The translations under genes were made by a program, and so were the position numbers. From assembly GCA_963970005.1 (NCBI GenBank), contig CAXAMN010022829.1:863305-927304 (forward strand): 64,000 nt of DNA, given 5' to 3'. Positions 44,101 to 52,923 of this stretch are shown here, piece by piece. Numbering within the stretch: the first letter of the stretch is position 1; each line of letters opens with the position of its first letter. The DNA comes from Durusdinium trenchii (Eukaryota > Sar > Dinophyceae > Suessiales > Symbiodiniaceae). The notes below the pieces were generated by a model, which was not told the DNA's origin, made no database searches, and was given only the letters and a program-made list of their open reading frames with translations.

Positions 44101-47100
44101 GTCCTACGATAATCAGACAGATCCGACAGCCGGACAGGACAGTGTGAGTCTTCGCTAGGGACAAACTCTTGTGTTCTCGGCACATTATGCACTCGGGTGA
44201 GTGTGTCGCCATCGCGTCGCCATTCATCTCGGTAATTTTTATTTGTTTTTGGGTTTTTCTCCTTCGAATCCAGGCGCACAAAATGGTCTTGCACCGCACC
44301 GAAAGCGCGAATTGATGCACCGTCCTGCCCCCCACTCCCCCCATGAACAAGACGTAAAAGCGTGTTGATCACACGAAGGGTGGCAGGATGACAAGTGTTG
44401 AGAGGAACCTCTTGTGACTGGAGCAAAGCTGTATCAGTCGACAAGGAGGCAATAGAAAACTGTAGCACAGCGTCTGGAGCCCAAGGAACATTGGCTAAGG
44501 CCAGGAACGGGGATTGAGATAAGCAGGCGCCCGCCTCTGGAGATGAGGATGCCTTGGAGGCATGATACAGGAAGCATGCACGTTCGACCCAATGATCAAA
44601 GCGCAAGGCTTGCTGCAGTGGCGTAGCTTCTCGTTCCACACAATTCCAGGAACCATTAACAAGGACCCATGTACTCCGACACGTGTCTGACGGTATGTAG
44701 CGACCCGGTGGGAAGCGACGATAATAGACTGGGACTTTGACGACATAGATGCAATCTCCATTGGGGAGATCCTGGACACCTTCTTTTCCTGTCATTCCTT
44801 TTACAAAGACTGCACGAGGCAAGACCGGAGTCTGAGTGTACGGGAAATTAGGAATGTCATCCGTCTTAGTCTGAAAGATTTGATGATCGATTTTCTTATG
44901 ATCGACTGATGGAGAGACCATGTCAGCCAACTCTTTGGAGCTCAAATCCTCTGGGTCAAGAAGGTTGATCAACATACAAGCCCGGCGCCACGCAAGTGGA
45001 GTCCGAAAGGCCTTTGTATGAATATCAGCACACATCTTGTGGGAGATCTCGTAGAGCAGCACGAAATGGTCCTGTTGAAAATGTTCATGCAATGAGACAA
45101 TGGATATCCCATGAGTGCGTTCAAGATGACGCATGGTGGGATTCTTCCCGGTTCTGGCAACTCCAATCATACCTTGATTATCATCATGGAACAATATTTC
45201 AGGAGCTTTGCCCGAGAGCGTTTGCCAGAGGCCGATGGAGGGTATCCCAAAGTTGCGGAGAGTGGAATCCGCCGCGACTATTTCTGCTTCAGGTGTTGAA
45301 TGGCTGATACATCCTTGACGTTTGCTCCCTCCAGCAATGGGAAATCGTGTATGCTTACCTTGTACGTGCATGTGAGAGCCCGACGTGGAACGAAGGGTCT
45401 CACCGCAACCAGCAAAATCAGCATCAGCGAAGATTCCGACTGAGAGAGTTGCGATCGGATCGCCAACCCATCCAATCATGCGCTTGTCTAGAGTGCTGTT
45501 GACATAGCACATGAGATGATGCAAACGAGCATCATCATTGCTGGTCCATTTATTCACATTCCTGGCCAGCATGTTGATTGATCTCAATAGATCGAATCGA
45601 GCAATTCTGGCAGCGTACAACAACTTCATGAGTATACTCGCTGCATGTGGCGCCAAAGAACCACGGTTTCCATCGTCCGGAGTGACGTCAGATTCGGACT
45701 TGGAATGCAACTTACCAGAATACTTGGGGTCAAAGGTGTTAGCACACCATGGACACGTAACGGCCTCTTTCCCTGGAGCGGGTGCTCGTGCGGGATGAGA
45801 TTTGGTTTCTTCTGGGACGCTTGGTGTCGTGACCTTCTTCAATTTTGTATCATGACCGACAATGTCTAAATACTTCTCGACGGACAGTTTCAACAATCCT
45901 TCCATGTTGTATGAGACGGTGTTGACTACTGTTCCATCGTGGAGTTTGGACTCTCCTCGTGTGAGCATGCAGCCGAGATAAAGTCCAAGATCAGTCTCGG
46001 GCTCAATCCTGAGTTTCGTTCGTAGCATAGACCATCCTTTGGTCATGTTCTCGGTTGGTCCAGCAAGTTTCAGGTCGTCCACATATATAACGAGAAGAAG
46101 TTTCAGGCCTTCATGAAAATACATTGATGGCCATTCATCACCAATTGGCTTGAAGCCAAGTTGGCGCACCTGCGTATCGCAGTGCTTCTCCCACATTGTA
46201 CCTGCGTCCGGATGTCCATACAAGGCTTTGAGGAGGCGTACCACTGGTCGATGATACTTTGATACATCAACATCATCTGGCCACGCGTCTGACGGTAACT
46301 CGACCCAACAGGGCGGTCCCGTAAGAGAAGCCTGAATGTATGCCTGAATCGCATCAGCGAGCTTGACCGAATGTCCGGGAACACATCCATAGAAATCTGC
46401 CCATCTAGAAGATTCAAAGGACGCTGGTGAATTGCCCAAGTCCTGAAAGAAAGCTGCTTCCCAATTCTGATTCTTCACTTTGTTTCCTAGCAATACTCCT
46501 CTTCCCTTAAATTTTCGTCTCTCATCACTCATTGGCAACTGGTAGTTCTTTTCCACAATGATGCCATGGACCCTTGCAAAGTGCACGACCTGCTTCAGAG
46601 TGAGCGCTTCTTGTTTTACGTCGTGATACTCCCGAATCACAGAGAAGTCGAACACTCCTTGCTCATGAAGTCCCAACCATTCTTTTCTCAGTGAGGCTTT
46701 GGCCTTGGGATTCTTCAGCATTTCTGCTCGACTAACAGGTCTGGAGACTGCTGCATTGAACAGGTTCCGATAAGCACTCATCGGGTTCGTTGTGTCGGCA
46801 TATGTGTATCTTTCTCGATGTTTGGAGATCGAGTTGATGCAGGGCATTGACGGAAATGACAAATGATGATCTTTCAAGTTCTTTGTGAAATCTTCGGTTG
46901 TGCATCTATTGGATTCCGTTGGCATTGCATATGCTACTGCCATATCATTGAGGATTTCTCCACTGTTGACATCAATGATATTGAGTGGATCCCAAGTAGC
47001 ACGTGGGCCGAACCCATTCTCCACACTCGTCCATTCCTCCCATTCGACTAAGTAATCGTCGTCGCTTGGGAGTTCTGTGGAAAGTGTAGATGCCGAAGAT

Positions 47101-47459
47101 GGACTATAGCCCCCCATGTCATCGTCATCGGTGATCAGCGTCCGATCTTTCTTCAGATCGATGAAGATGTTGGGCGATACGTCCTTAGGATCATCATCCT
47201 TGTCCTCCTTCTTTTTCTTCTTCCTTTTGTCCTTGCTGGATCCCGCACCTTTACTCTCTCTCTCTTTCATCTTTTCTTTCTCGAGAGCTTCTTTCTTCTC
47301 AGCGATAGCTCTATCAGATAGAGACAACGCTTTCCATTCTTCTGGAGTATATTTTGATCTTGGTCTCGGTGATGACCTGAAGAACCTTCTTCCGTCTGAT
47401 CCAACCTTATATGGATTCCCTTTTCTGTCCAGTTTCACGGTCTCACTCACCATCATCAT
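41067..47459 (-). CDS. Retrotransposon ORF2: reverse transcriptase-RNase H with long C-terminal extension
   Basis: A 2,130-codon frame starting with three consecutive ATGs at 47,459 that overlap the ORF1 stop. Residues 1-110 are Lys/Glu-rich. The reverse transcriptase (about 325-525) has the copia-type 'KLADAIQAYIQASL' first-aspartate region, 'LLKALYGHPDAGTMWEKH' and the catalytic 'VIYVDDLKLAG' (D461, D462). RNase H (about 675-818) has 'IFADADFAG' (D679), 'TPEAEIVAA' and the copia end motif 'ADIHTKAF'. After that come about 1,300 residues not found in a normal copia polyprotein. They include 'VFFAGPCTGGSAWNRLNR' (C1328), 'ALTELPRSCEYW' and 'DFDGCMYGL', reminiscent of a degenerate nucleic-acid methyltransferase-like fold seen in other dinoflagellate element proteins as far as I recall. 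The rest is unrecognised. Confidence 0.93.
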   Translation of the reverse strand: MMMVSETVKLDRKGNPYKVGSDGRRFFRSSPRPRSKYTPEEWKALSLSDRAIAEKKEALEKEKMKERESKGAGSSKDKRKKKKKEDKDDDPKDVSPNIFIDLKKDRTLITDDDDMGGYSPSSASTLSTELPSDDDYLVEWEEWTSVENGFGPRATWDPLNIIDVNSGEILNDMAVAYAMPTESNRCTTEDFTKNLKDHHLSFPSMPCINSISKHRERYTYADTTNPMSAYRNLFNAAVSRPVSRAEMLKNPKAKASLRKEWLGLHEQGVFDFSVIREYHDVKQEALTLKQVVHFARVHGIIVEKNYQLPMSDERRKFKGRGVLLGNKVKNQNWEAAFFQDLGNSPASFESSRWADFYGCVPGHSVKLADAIQAYIQASLTGPPCWVELPSDAWPDDVDVSKYHRPVVRLLKALYGHPDAGTMWEKHCDTQVRQLGFKPIGDEWPSMYFHEGLKLLLVIYVDDLKLAGPTENMTKGWSMLRTKLRIEPETDLGLYLGCMLTRGESKLHDGTVVNTVSYNMEGLLKLSVEKYLDIVGHDTKLKKVTTPSVPEETKSHPARAPAPGKEAVTCPWCANTFDPKYSGKLHSKSESDVTPDDGNRGSLAPHAASILMKLLYAARIARFDLLRSINMLARNVNKWTSNDDARLHHLMCYVNSTLDKRMIGWVGDPIATLSVGIFADADFAGCGETLRSTSGSHMHVQGKHTRFPIAGGSKRQGCISHSTPEAEIVAADSTLRNFGIPSIGLWQTLSGKAPEILFHDDNQGMIGVARTGKNPTMRHLERTHGISIVSLHEHFQQDHFVLLYEISHKMCADIHTKAFRTPLAWRRACMLINLLDPEDLSSKELADMVSPSVDHKKIDHQIFQTKTDDIPNFPYTQTPVLPRAVFVKGMTGKEGVQDLPNGDCIYVVKVPVYYRRFPPGRYIPSDTCRSTWVLVNGSWNCVEREATPLQQALRFDHWVERACFLYHASKASSSPEAGACLSQSPFLALANVPWAPDAVLQFSIASLSTDTALLQSQEVPLNTCHPATLRVINTLLRLVHGGSGGQDGASIRAFGAVQDHFVRLDSKEKNPKTNKNYRDEWRRDGDTLTRVHNVPRTQEFVPSEDSHCPVRLSDLSDYRRTEKYYKSGKDTKVDTWRFKGNSVGKDDPWIGNTTFLIVSNGHGHSPQHETTDNSNNKQKGDVTAIATGIQAWGMNTIAHEHMFIAQTAKYVASDTPPGRKPVLHLVLQRRSGRSHKYQFELHQQDVKGPQDIFDRCIMLQELERNVPCLVLMCAEEQNWFTFLQTCLKKQFMNIVTITEDDDACSAYGINKVKACVRSSLDCVFFAGPCTGGSAWNRLNRTVSIKAEMQIEKHQELYWSLWNCFAHALDHVFAIGACALTELPRSCEYWRDDRMTTLIEGTESHVHDFDGCMYGLATHYGHRNIPIKKPWRIVSWGVQFQSLMKKCDHKHQHAPCAGRETRVTQLYTLRIAQHMIETLNKRALSLWKKQHVTSRAPVLYDWSRSPHPSMSNGNPCSEVNINKRFDKIIQSVHDSKKKKFTCENNHDTHDSCASVITFHNHLEQDFEINQASHFGAGVIQQFAKKKFAEFHPITVGLSPATLPQRGNSLAFVSHFWRLTTSLHRGDCVVNMFRSTVYGATGRSMASAKKLKEHLQKLDSRRGESPTLVPRQFVEDMDPGQALQLAEKWMERGVPPVYSISACYCAVEAKGGTIQERLVRSLRVLLSKYDPETDDGKEVTRAFFAGIKRVIGIVKSQERQVRPEHKPLGPPPPPNPEHFPYEAFASNDVWDRLELFADNLLALFMPEPFNQEAPVKGMLADLNEKVAKRGMKGINSTAMSKDSLLDITRDGYFYDSMNDLHHRIPIEGRSSNYMAMTGEHWERSCRYISLAGASLGFALRFHNKNHPEDLTSLTDLIQIIAKGQSGGTLERCAAINNFQCIQALYQCIHRHVIEHSAISLRSETNAQMLAAFQHLKEWFPEVKPDVWTAGYNVLGAELGVHRDLLARDTSISILNQYIAELHLSEANLGEEPDLETLGKPKEKIYLTFENPSIGPPNLKDFSAVEPQWLCQFRIHHAKNKGLSQDEITKQMREEARRARDQSGAPKNRDDYTQTFGGKGSSVPPGGPYTSSRT
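43170..43592 (-). other. Methyltransferase-like segment of the ORF2 extension (tentative)
   Basis: The order 'GPCTGGS' ... 'TELPRSCEYW' ... 'HDFDGCMYGL' parallels the PC, ENV/ENP and later motifs of cytosine-5 methyltransferase-like folds, but the usual FxGxG cofactor motif and the full ENV triplet are not evident. It may be a relic or a distinct fold. Confidence 0.3.
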
Positions 47460-50400
47460 TCAAGTAGATGATACCATCACTTGCCTTTCCCACGGACATG
47501 TGTTCCATTGAAGGATCTCCAACTGGCGGGTGATCTTCCCTGCCGGTCGAAGGTGGTACCTTCGCCTTGGCAGGTTTGGACAATATTTTGGAGTGACCGC
47601 CATCAGGTTTTGGATCATCATCACCACCGGGATCATTTCGTTCTTCATCATCTGCTTCATGATCTTCAATGGCGTCTTCGTCGTCCTCATCCCTAATCTC
47701 CCTTTCCGCAAGCTCCTCAAAATCCATACCGCGCTCACTTGGTTCGTAATCTCCATAGTCAACCATTCGACTAGGATCTCCGACCTCTGGCTCTCCATCT
47801 CTCCTGTCACGGATCTTCATGCCTTCCAACGTGTTGTTGATCTTCTCATATCCTTCCTTCAACGGGAATTCGATGGGAGCGAGGAATACCAGGGTCTCCG
47901 TGAGCTGTGGTGTGAGTAGCTTTCTGATAGGACGATTGGCATCAAATGCAAGGCTTTGATGTGCAAAAGTTTCAAGACTCCACACTCTATATTGTCTCGA
48001 CCAGTTCATCCCGGGCTTGATCTCATATCCGGCGAAAATACCTGGGATTCCCTTGGGATCAAACTTGTGCTTCTGCTCAATCCTTCCTTGACTGCTCGGC
48101 ATGAAGAAGACCTTTGCACCAAAGGGGATCTTCTCTCCATGGAACTCTTTTCCATGTAGCTTGTACCAAGGGCTCACTCCGTCCTCTCCTTCCTCAATGT
48201 TCAAAAGATGGCTGACGCATTCTACTGCATAGCTCCAGAAACATGGTGGTAATCCCGCTTCCAAGAGGCAAGTTGCGGTTGTCATCATAATGAACTGATT
48301 GTTCCTCTCCGCCAGAGAATTGTTCTGAGGATGATTCGGTAGAGAATGATCGAATGGGATCTTCAGCTGCTTCATAGCCGTCTCAAACTCTGGGGCTTTG
48401 TCGGCATAAGCAATCTTGATCTTCTTCAATCCTTTGAAGTGGTTTATTGCATTGACCACGTCCTTGGCAAACCTTTCTTTCGACGGATAGGCCCATATGA
48501 CGCCTGTGTACCTGTCACGAATGACGAAGATCTCTCGATCAGTACTGATCCCTTGATCAAGGATGTTCCTCGTATCGACAAAATCAAAGGTAACCAGATC
48601 CCCAAAAGCTTTGAGCTTTCTCTTGAACGCTCCTCGATGCGTCTTGAAGTGTTTCATCTTTGCTCTGATGCATGACTCACAGTAGGGATTCTTGTAACGG
48701 TGTGTGAGTAGATGTTCGATTTTCCTGGCATCTGCTTTCAGAGTTCCTCTTCTCACCATTCTGCTTGCACCGTCAACAATATCCACCTCGATGTCATCTG
48801 CATCATCATCGTCAGCTTCTGGTTCACTGTCTCCGGCGACATCTGATCCTACCTCATCTTCTTCTCCAGGAGATGCCTTGAACTTCTTATTCCTCTTTCG
48901 TCTTTTGACTTTTGGAGGCTCAATCACAGGGAGGTCGTCATCATCACACATGACGCCTTGAGGATCCACATCACAGTTGATGAAAGCCGATTGGTAATCA
49001 GCTTCACCTTCTCCTAGGGTGAACCTTGCGATCATCTCCGCCCTTACATCGTCGGTGGGGTTACAGAAGTCACTGCCCTTGACAATATATGGGATGTTTC
49101 CCTCTACTTCTAACATGATTTTCTTGTAGTTCGGGGAAACCATGTACGGGTTGCCGCAGGCTGGCCATATGAATGTGTAACCTTCCTCCATGCATTTCTT
49201 TCCAACAGACAGTACTGAAGGAGACTCATCTAAGACGAATGGGGAGTAGGTAGAGTCAAATTCGTCGAAATGAATGTCGGCGACTCCCTTTGTGGGTGTC
49301 ACTCCATTTGCGGTATAGAATGACATTGATTGGTCGCTTTCTCTCACTTCCAGACCTAATTTCTTGGCTCTGCCTTTCGATATCAAATCATCCCCACATC
49401 CTGTGTCCATGATGAACTTTGTTCTTGACCCTTTGGCTGGAATAGACAATGTCTTTGTGTCTGCATGATCTTTCTTTCCCTCGCATACATGAGGAATGAC
49501 TTTATGATGGAAAACTAGGCCGTCATCTTCGTCAAAAGACATAGTGACCGCTAGGTCACCCTTTGGTCCAACTGGTATTCGGACTCTCTTGATCTCAGTG
49601 TAGGGGACCATCAATATGCCTCTTGCCTCTGCGACCTTTTCTTCAAATCTGATTTGTTCTTTCCTCGTGTAGCAGGTGAGCTCTTTCTCATCGTATCGTT
49701 TGATGTCTGGACGTAGAGGTTTCCTTTCTACTACCTTCCATTTGTTCCTGACTGAGTAGATCGCTTCGTTCAACATGATCTCACAAGTCTCTTCATCAAA
49801 GGATACTTTTGCACCTCTTTCTCTTGCCTTGGCGGATGCAGCAATCCCTTCATCTTCGGATTCGTCCATGAAGAGTTCACCGTCAATGGCTGGGGCTCCA
49901 GGCTTCGCCTTAGGCTTCGGTTTGGGTTTTGCCTTGGGCTTTGGCCTATCGTCTCCTGAGTCAGCTGGTGCAGATATCCCTTTCTTAGGAGAGGCTTTTG
50001 GGTCATGGTAGAACTTGCAATCCTTCCCTTTGTCACAAGTTCCTCGAATCCACATCCAACATACTGGCTTGTCATTCTTTCCGACAGAAGATCCTCTGGA
50101 TGGTGATCTGGGTTTCTTGTGACTGAATGGGCAATCTTTCCCCATAGTGCAGTTACCTTTCACGAAGTATTTGCATGGTATCTTCTTCTTGTCTGTACTC
50201 GGACTTCGGCTGCGATCCTTTCCATCACCTTTACCTTTCCCCTTTCCCTTTTTGTTCTTGTCTTCAGGATGCTTCTTGGGATTGGGTTTCGGCTTCACTG
50301 CAGCAGCGTCTTCTGAGACAACCTGTTCTTGTTGCCCTTTTGGTTTCTTCTTCGGATCAGCTGGTGCAGCTTTCAGTTTTGGAGCAGGTCCGCCTGGTTT

Positions 50401-52842
50401 GAGATTCTGAAAGATATTGGCCACATTCTTCACTGCCTTCTCCTTTTCCAGGATCATCCTGTCTTCAGTTTGCCGTTCGATGTGCCTTCTGATCATATCA
50501 CGTAGATGTTTGTATGTCTTCTTGGCATCATCGTCGTTCATGCTGTTGTAGGCGCTGATGTCGTATGCCATGAGGTTTGAGTTCCTGATCTTTCTCCATA
50601 GGAGATCCCGAAGAGTTTCGTCGCTCGGGACGTCAACGGGCTTCATTCCTGCCAGAATCTCATCCCAAGTGTGGAAGAACAACGATAAGTTCTTGTCTCC
50701 TTGATATTCTAGTTGGTAGAGGTGCATTGAAGTATATAAGACTTCCACATTTGATGTTGTCTTGAAATTCATAAGGATCAGGGCTAGGACCTCTCTTCCC
50801 TTTATGAGGCTTGATGTTCTCCCTTTTGCATTGATCCTCGTCCTCAACTTCATAGCTACACCTGAACCATCATCTTTCGCATCCATGACGACCTTGGTAA
50901 GAGCTAGGCCGAGTTTGGCATCGATTGAATGGAATCTTTGGTCTCCTGAGTCGACAAACTTGTCCGGATCAGGATCGTCCATGGCTTCTTTGATCCAGTC
51001 GATCCAGGGCTCTTGATCTGAATCATTGGCCGCAATGATGATCGATTGAATGAGATTTGCCTTCCATAGTTCAAGATCATTGATCCTGGGCCATGACGGA
51101 ACGTTTATCTTTGATTCTTCCTTCCTCGATACTTTCATGATTGTAGAGGTTGCCGGTGCAAGATGAGATGAAGAGGATGCTTCTGCTTCTGAAATCTTGT
51201 CCCTCAATGATTTGTTCGCCTCGGATAGCTCAATTGATTTCTCCCTTTCCTCGGCGTACTCAGTGTGGGTTTCGGCATACCATTCATACATCTCATCTCG
51301 GCTCTCTGTCATTTCATTGTACCCGTCCTTGTAGTGCTTCGCCTCCTCTTTTGCGTTCCGAATCTCATCTTCCTCGGACGCGTGGGTTGGTAACCCGCGG
51401 TCTCTGGAACTAGGACGCTTGCTGTACCGAGAGACTATGGGTGCCATTCGTGCTTCTGCTTTTAATTTCGCATTTTCCATAATGACATTCTTTGTCTCCT
51501 TCTGGCTTTCCAATAGTGCATTCTCCAGTTCTCTGATCTTCTGTTGAATTTCAGCACCATCATCGCCGAACATAGGAGCTCTCATCATATTCTCTCTTTT
51601 CAGCTGTGCGTTGGCTTCGGATAGAGCGAGGTTGGCGTCTTTCAACTGTTGTCGTTCACGGATGGAACCTTCTAGGACTTCGTTGTTGAATATTTCTCCT
51701 TTTGCGATAACCTCCTTTGCGACGTTTGCTTCGTATTCATGGTGGCTCGCCTTCATTTCTGCCATTTCTTTAGCAGAGACTTCAGTCTGGCATACAAATA
51801 TCTCCATCCTCATGCCCACTTCCATCTCTTCTATCTCCGCTCTCGCGTTGAGTTCAGCTCCACGTGCCATAGCTAGTTGACCTCGTAGATGATCAATAAC
51901 CATAGCTTCCTGATTGCTCTGATCTTGAGATGAGTGAACACTGTGTTGAAGACGTCTTTCCCTGACCTCACTGTTCCATTGTTCTTCTCTCTGGTGTTGG
52001 ATCACCTCGTGCATGTTGACATTCTCATTCTGTAGCGCAATCATTCTAGCTTGTATCTGGTCAGCTATTCCGACGAAGGCTGTGTTCTCATCCTGAATGG
52101 CTTTTGATCTTCTATTGATCGCCAATGAAGATTCATTCTGTTCTTGGATGTGTCCAATTGCTGCTTGAAGCTCTTGGGACATTCTGTCCTTCGTTGCTTT
52201 CACAGATTCAAGCTCTGAATGTTCTTGATGAGTTTCTTGTGCAAGCTCTTGATATCTCATGTAGATATGTTCAGCTGTCGATTCCGCCAAGCGTAGCTTG
52301 TGTTCGAGCTCTTCAATTCTTATTGTCGCTCCTTCATCTTCCTGTGTCATCTCTTGTAGATGTTCCTGCATCTTCCTGTTGTAGTCAGACATTTGCCTGA
52401 ACTCCACTTCAGCCTCGTGGTGTAGTCGTGAGTATCCGGCTTGGATGCATTCATATTCTTCATGAAGAAAATTGTATGCGTTTCTCGCCGATCTCAATTC
52501 TTCACCCAGCTGAATCTCTCTTCTTTGCTCTTTTGTTCCTCTATCATCGTCACGTCTCTTCTCTATACTCCTTCTTGGGGATCTCGCGGTAGACGTTATA
52601 GGCGATGTAGATCTTGTTGTAGCTCTCATCGATCTTCTTGGTCCTACGGGTGCAAGATCGGTCAGATTCCGAGCCGGTGGCACGGATCTTTCCGAGATTT
52701 GTGATCCAGTAGGCATAGTGATAACGTCAGCATTTGCTGATGAATCAGTACCCATTGTAGAGTCTGGTGACGAAGTGGTGTTGGGACCACCAGGAGCAGC
52801 GAATGAATAGGGTTCGCTTCCATTTCCTCCTGAGCTTGACAT
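47443..52842 (-). CDS. Retrotransposon ORF1: Gag, protease, integrase
   Basis: A 1,799-codon frame beginning 81 nt inside the 5' LTR boundary. A long coiled coil spans about 95-470. A Gag-type region follows (about 560-800, 'WKANLIQSIIIAANDSDQEP'). Two CX7CX5CX3H zinc fingers start at C890 and C928. The aspartic protease has 'FIMDTGCGDDLIS' (D1146). Integrase has a compact zinc motif H1377-X3-H-X6-C-X2-C, then D1420 ('VTFDFVD'), D1481 ('YADKAPEF') and E1512 ('SLAERNNQF'). Integrase ends in an acidic tail. CCCH fingers in place of the usual CCHC knuckle of copia Gag and the short 30-residue Asp-Glu spacing are unusual. Cleavage by the internal protease would be expected to release Gag and integrase. 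Confidence 0.95.
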   Translation of the reverse strand: MSSSGGNGSEPYSFAAPGGPNTTSSPDSTMGTDSSANADVITMPTGSQISERSVPPARNLTDLAPVGPRRSMRATTRSTSPITSTARSPRRSIEKRRDDDRGTKEQRREIQLGEELRSARNAYNFLHEEYECIQAGYSRLHHEAEVEFRQMSDYNRKMQEHLQEMTQEDEGATIRIEELEHKLRLAESTAEHIYMRYQELAQETHQEHSELESVKATKDRMSQELQAAIGHIQEQNESSLAINRRSKAIQDENTAFVGIADQIQARMIALQNENVNMHEVIQHQREEQWNSEVRERRLQHSVHSSQDQSNQEAMVIDHLRGQLAMARGAELNARAEIEEMEVGMRMEIFVCQTEVSAKEMAEMKASHHEYEANVAKEVIAKGEIFNNEVLEGSIRERQQLKDANLALSEANAQLKRENMMRAPMFGDDGAEIQQKIRELENALLESQKETKNVIMENAKLKAEARMAPIVSRYSKRPSSRDRGLPTHASEEDEIRNAKEEAKHYKDGYNEMTESRDEMYEWYAETHTEYAEEREKSIELSEANKSLRDKISEAEASSSSHLAPATSTIMKVSRKEESKINVPSWPRINDLELWKANLIQSIIIAANDSDQEPWIDWIKEAMDDPDPDKFVDSGDQRFHSIDAKLGLALTKVVMDAKDDGSGVAMKLRTRINAKGRTSSLIKGREVLALILMNFKTTSNVEVLYTSMHLYQLEYQGDKNLSLFFHTWDEILAGMKPVDVPSDETLRDLLWRKIRNSNLMAYDISAYNSMNDDDAKKTYKHLRDMIRRHIERQTEDRMILEKEKAVKNVANIFQNLKPGGPAPKLKAAPADPKKKPKGQQEQVVSEDAAAVKPKPNPKKHPEDKNKKGKGKGKGDGKDRSRSPSTDKKKIPCKYFVKGNCTMGKDCPFSHKKPRSPSRGSSVGKNDKPVCWMWIRGTCDKGKDCKFYHDPKASPKKGISAPADSGDDRPKPKAKPKPKPKAKPGAPAIDGELFMDESEDEGIAASAKARERGAKVSFDEETCEIMLNEAIYSVRNKWKVVERKPLRPDIKRYDEKELTCYTRKEQIRFEEKVAEARGILMVPYTEIKRVRIPVGPKGDLAVTMSFDEDDGLVFHHKVIPHVCEGKKDHADTKTLSIPAKGSRTKFIMDTGCGDDLISKGRAKKLGLEVRESDQSMSFYTANGVTPTKGVADIHFDEFDSTYSPFVLDESPSVLSVGKKCMEEGYTFIWPACGNPYMVSPNYKKIMLEVEGNIPYIVKGSDFCNPTDDVRAEMIARFTLGEGEADYQSAFINCDVDPQGVMCDDDDLPVIEPPKVKRRKRNKKFKASPGEEDEVGSDVAGDSEPEADDDDADDIEVDIVDGASRMVRRGTLKADARKIEHLLTHRYKNPYCESCIRAKMKHFKTHRGAFKRKLKAFGDLVTFDFVDTRNILDQGISTDREIFVIRDRYTGVIWAYPSKERFAKDVVNAINHFKGLKKIKIAYADKAPEFETAMKQLKIPFDHSLPNHPQNNSLAERNNQFIMMTTATCLLEAGLPPCFWSYAVECVSHLLNIEEGEDGVSPWYKLHGKEFHGEKIPFGAKVFFMPSSQGRIEQKHKFDPKGIPGIFAGYEIKPGMNWSRQYRVWSLETFAHQSLAFDANRPIRKLLTPQLTETLVFLAPIEFPLKEGYEKINNTLEGMKIRDRRDGEPEVGDPSRMVDYGDYEPSERGMDFEELAEREIRDEDDEDAIEDHEADDEERNDPGGDDDPKPDGGHSKILSKPAKAKVPPSTGREDHPPVGDPSMEHMSVGKASDGIIYLNDDGE

Positions 52843-52923
52843 TGCAGGTTTCTGTAATGACTAGTCTTGTTCTTGGTCTCGTGTAGCTCGTACGGCTATA
52901 AAGAGCGCGTACGGCTGATAACC
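52843..52923 (-). promoter_or_regulatory. 5' untranslated leader of the retrotransposon
   Basis: Only 81 nt separate the 5' LTR from the ORF1 ATG. The leader contains a direct repeat of AGCCGTACG flanking a TTTATA word. Confidence 0.6.
52912..52923 (-). promoter_or_regulatory. Possible primer-binding site
   Basis: The coding strand reads GGTTATCAGCCG directly after the LTR. It resembles the initiator-Met primer site common in copia elements (TGGTATCAGAGC) with one inserted T, but beyond ATCAG the match fails. The primer could be another tRNA. Confidence 0.35.
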
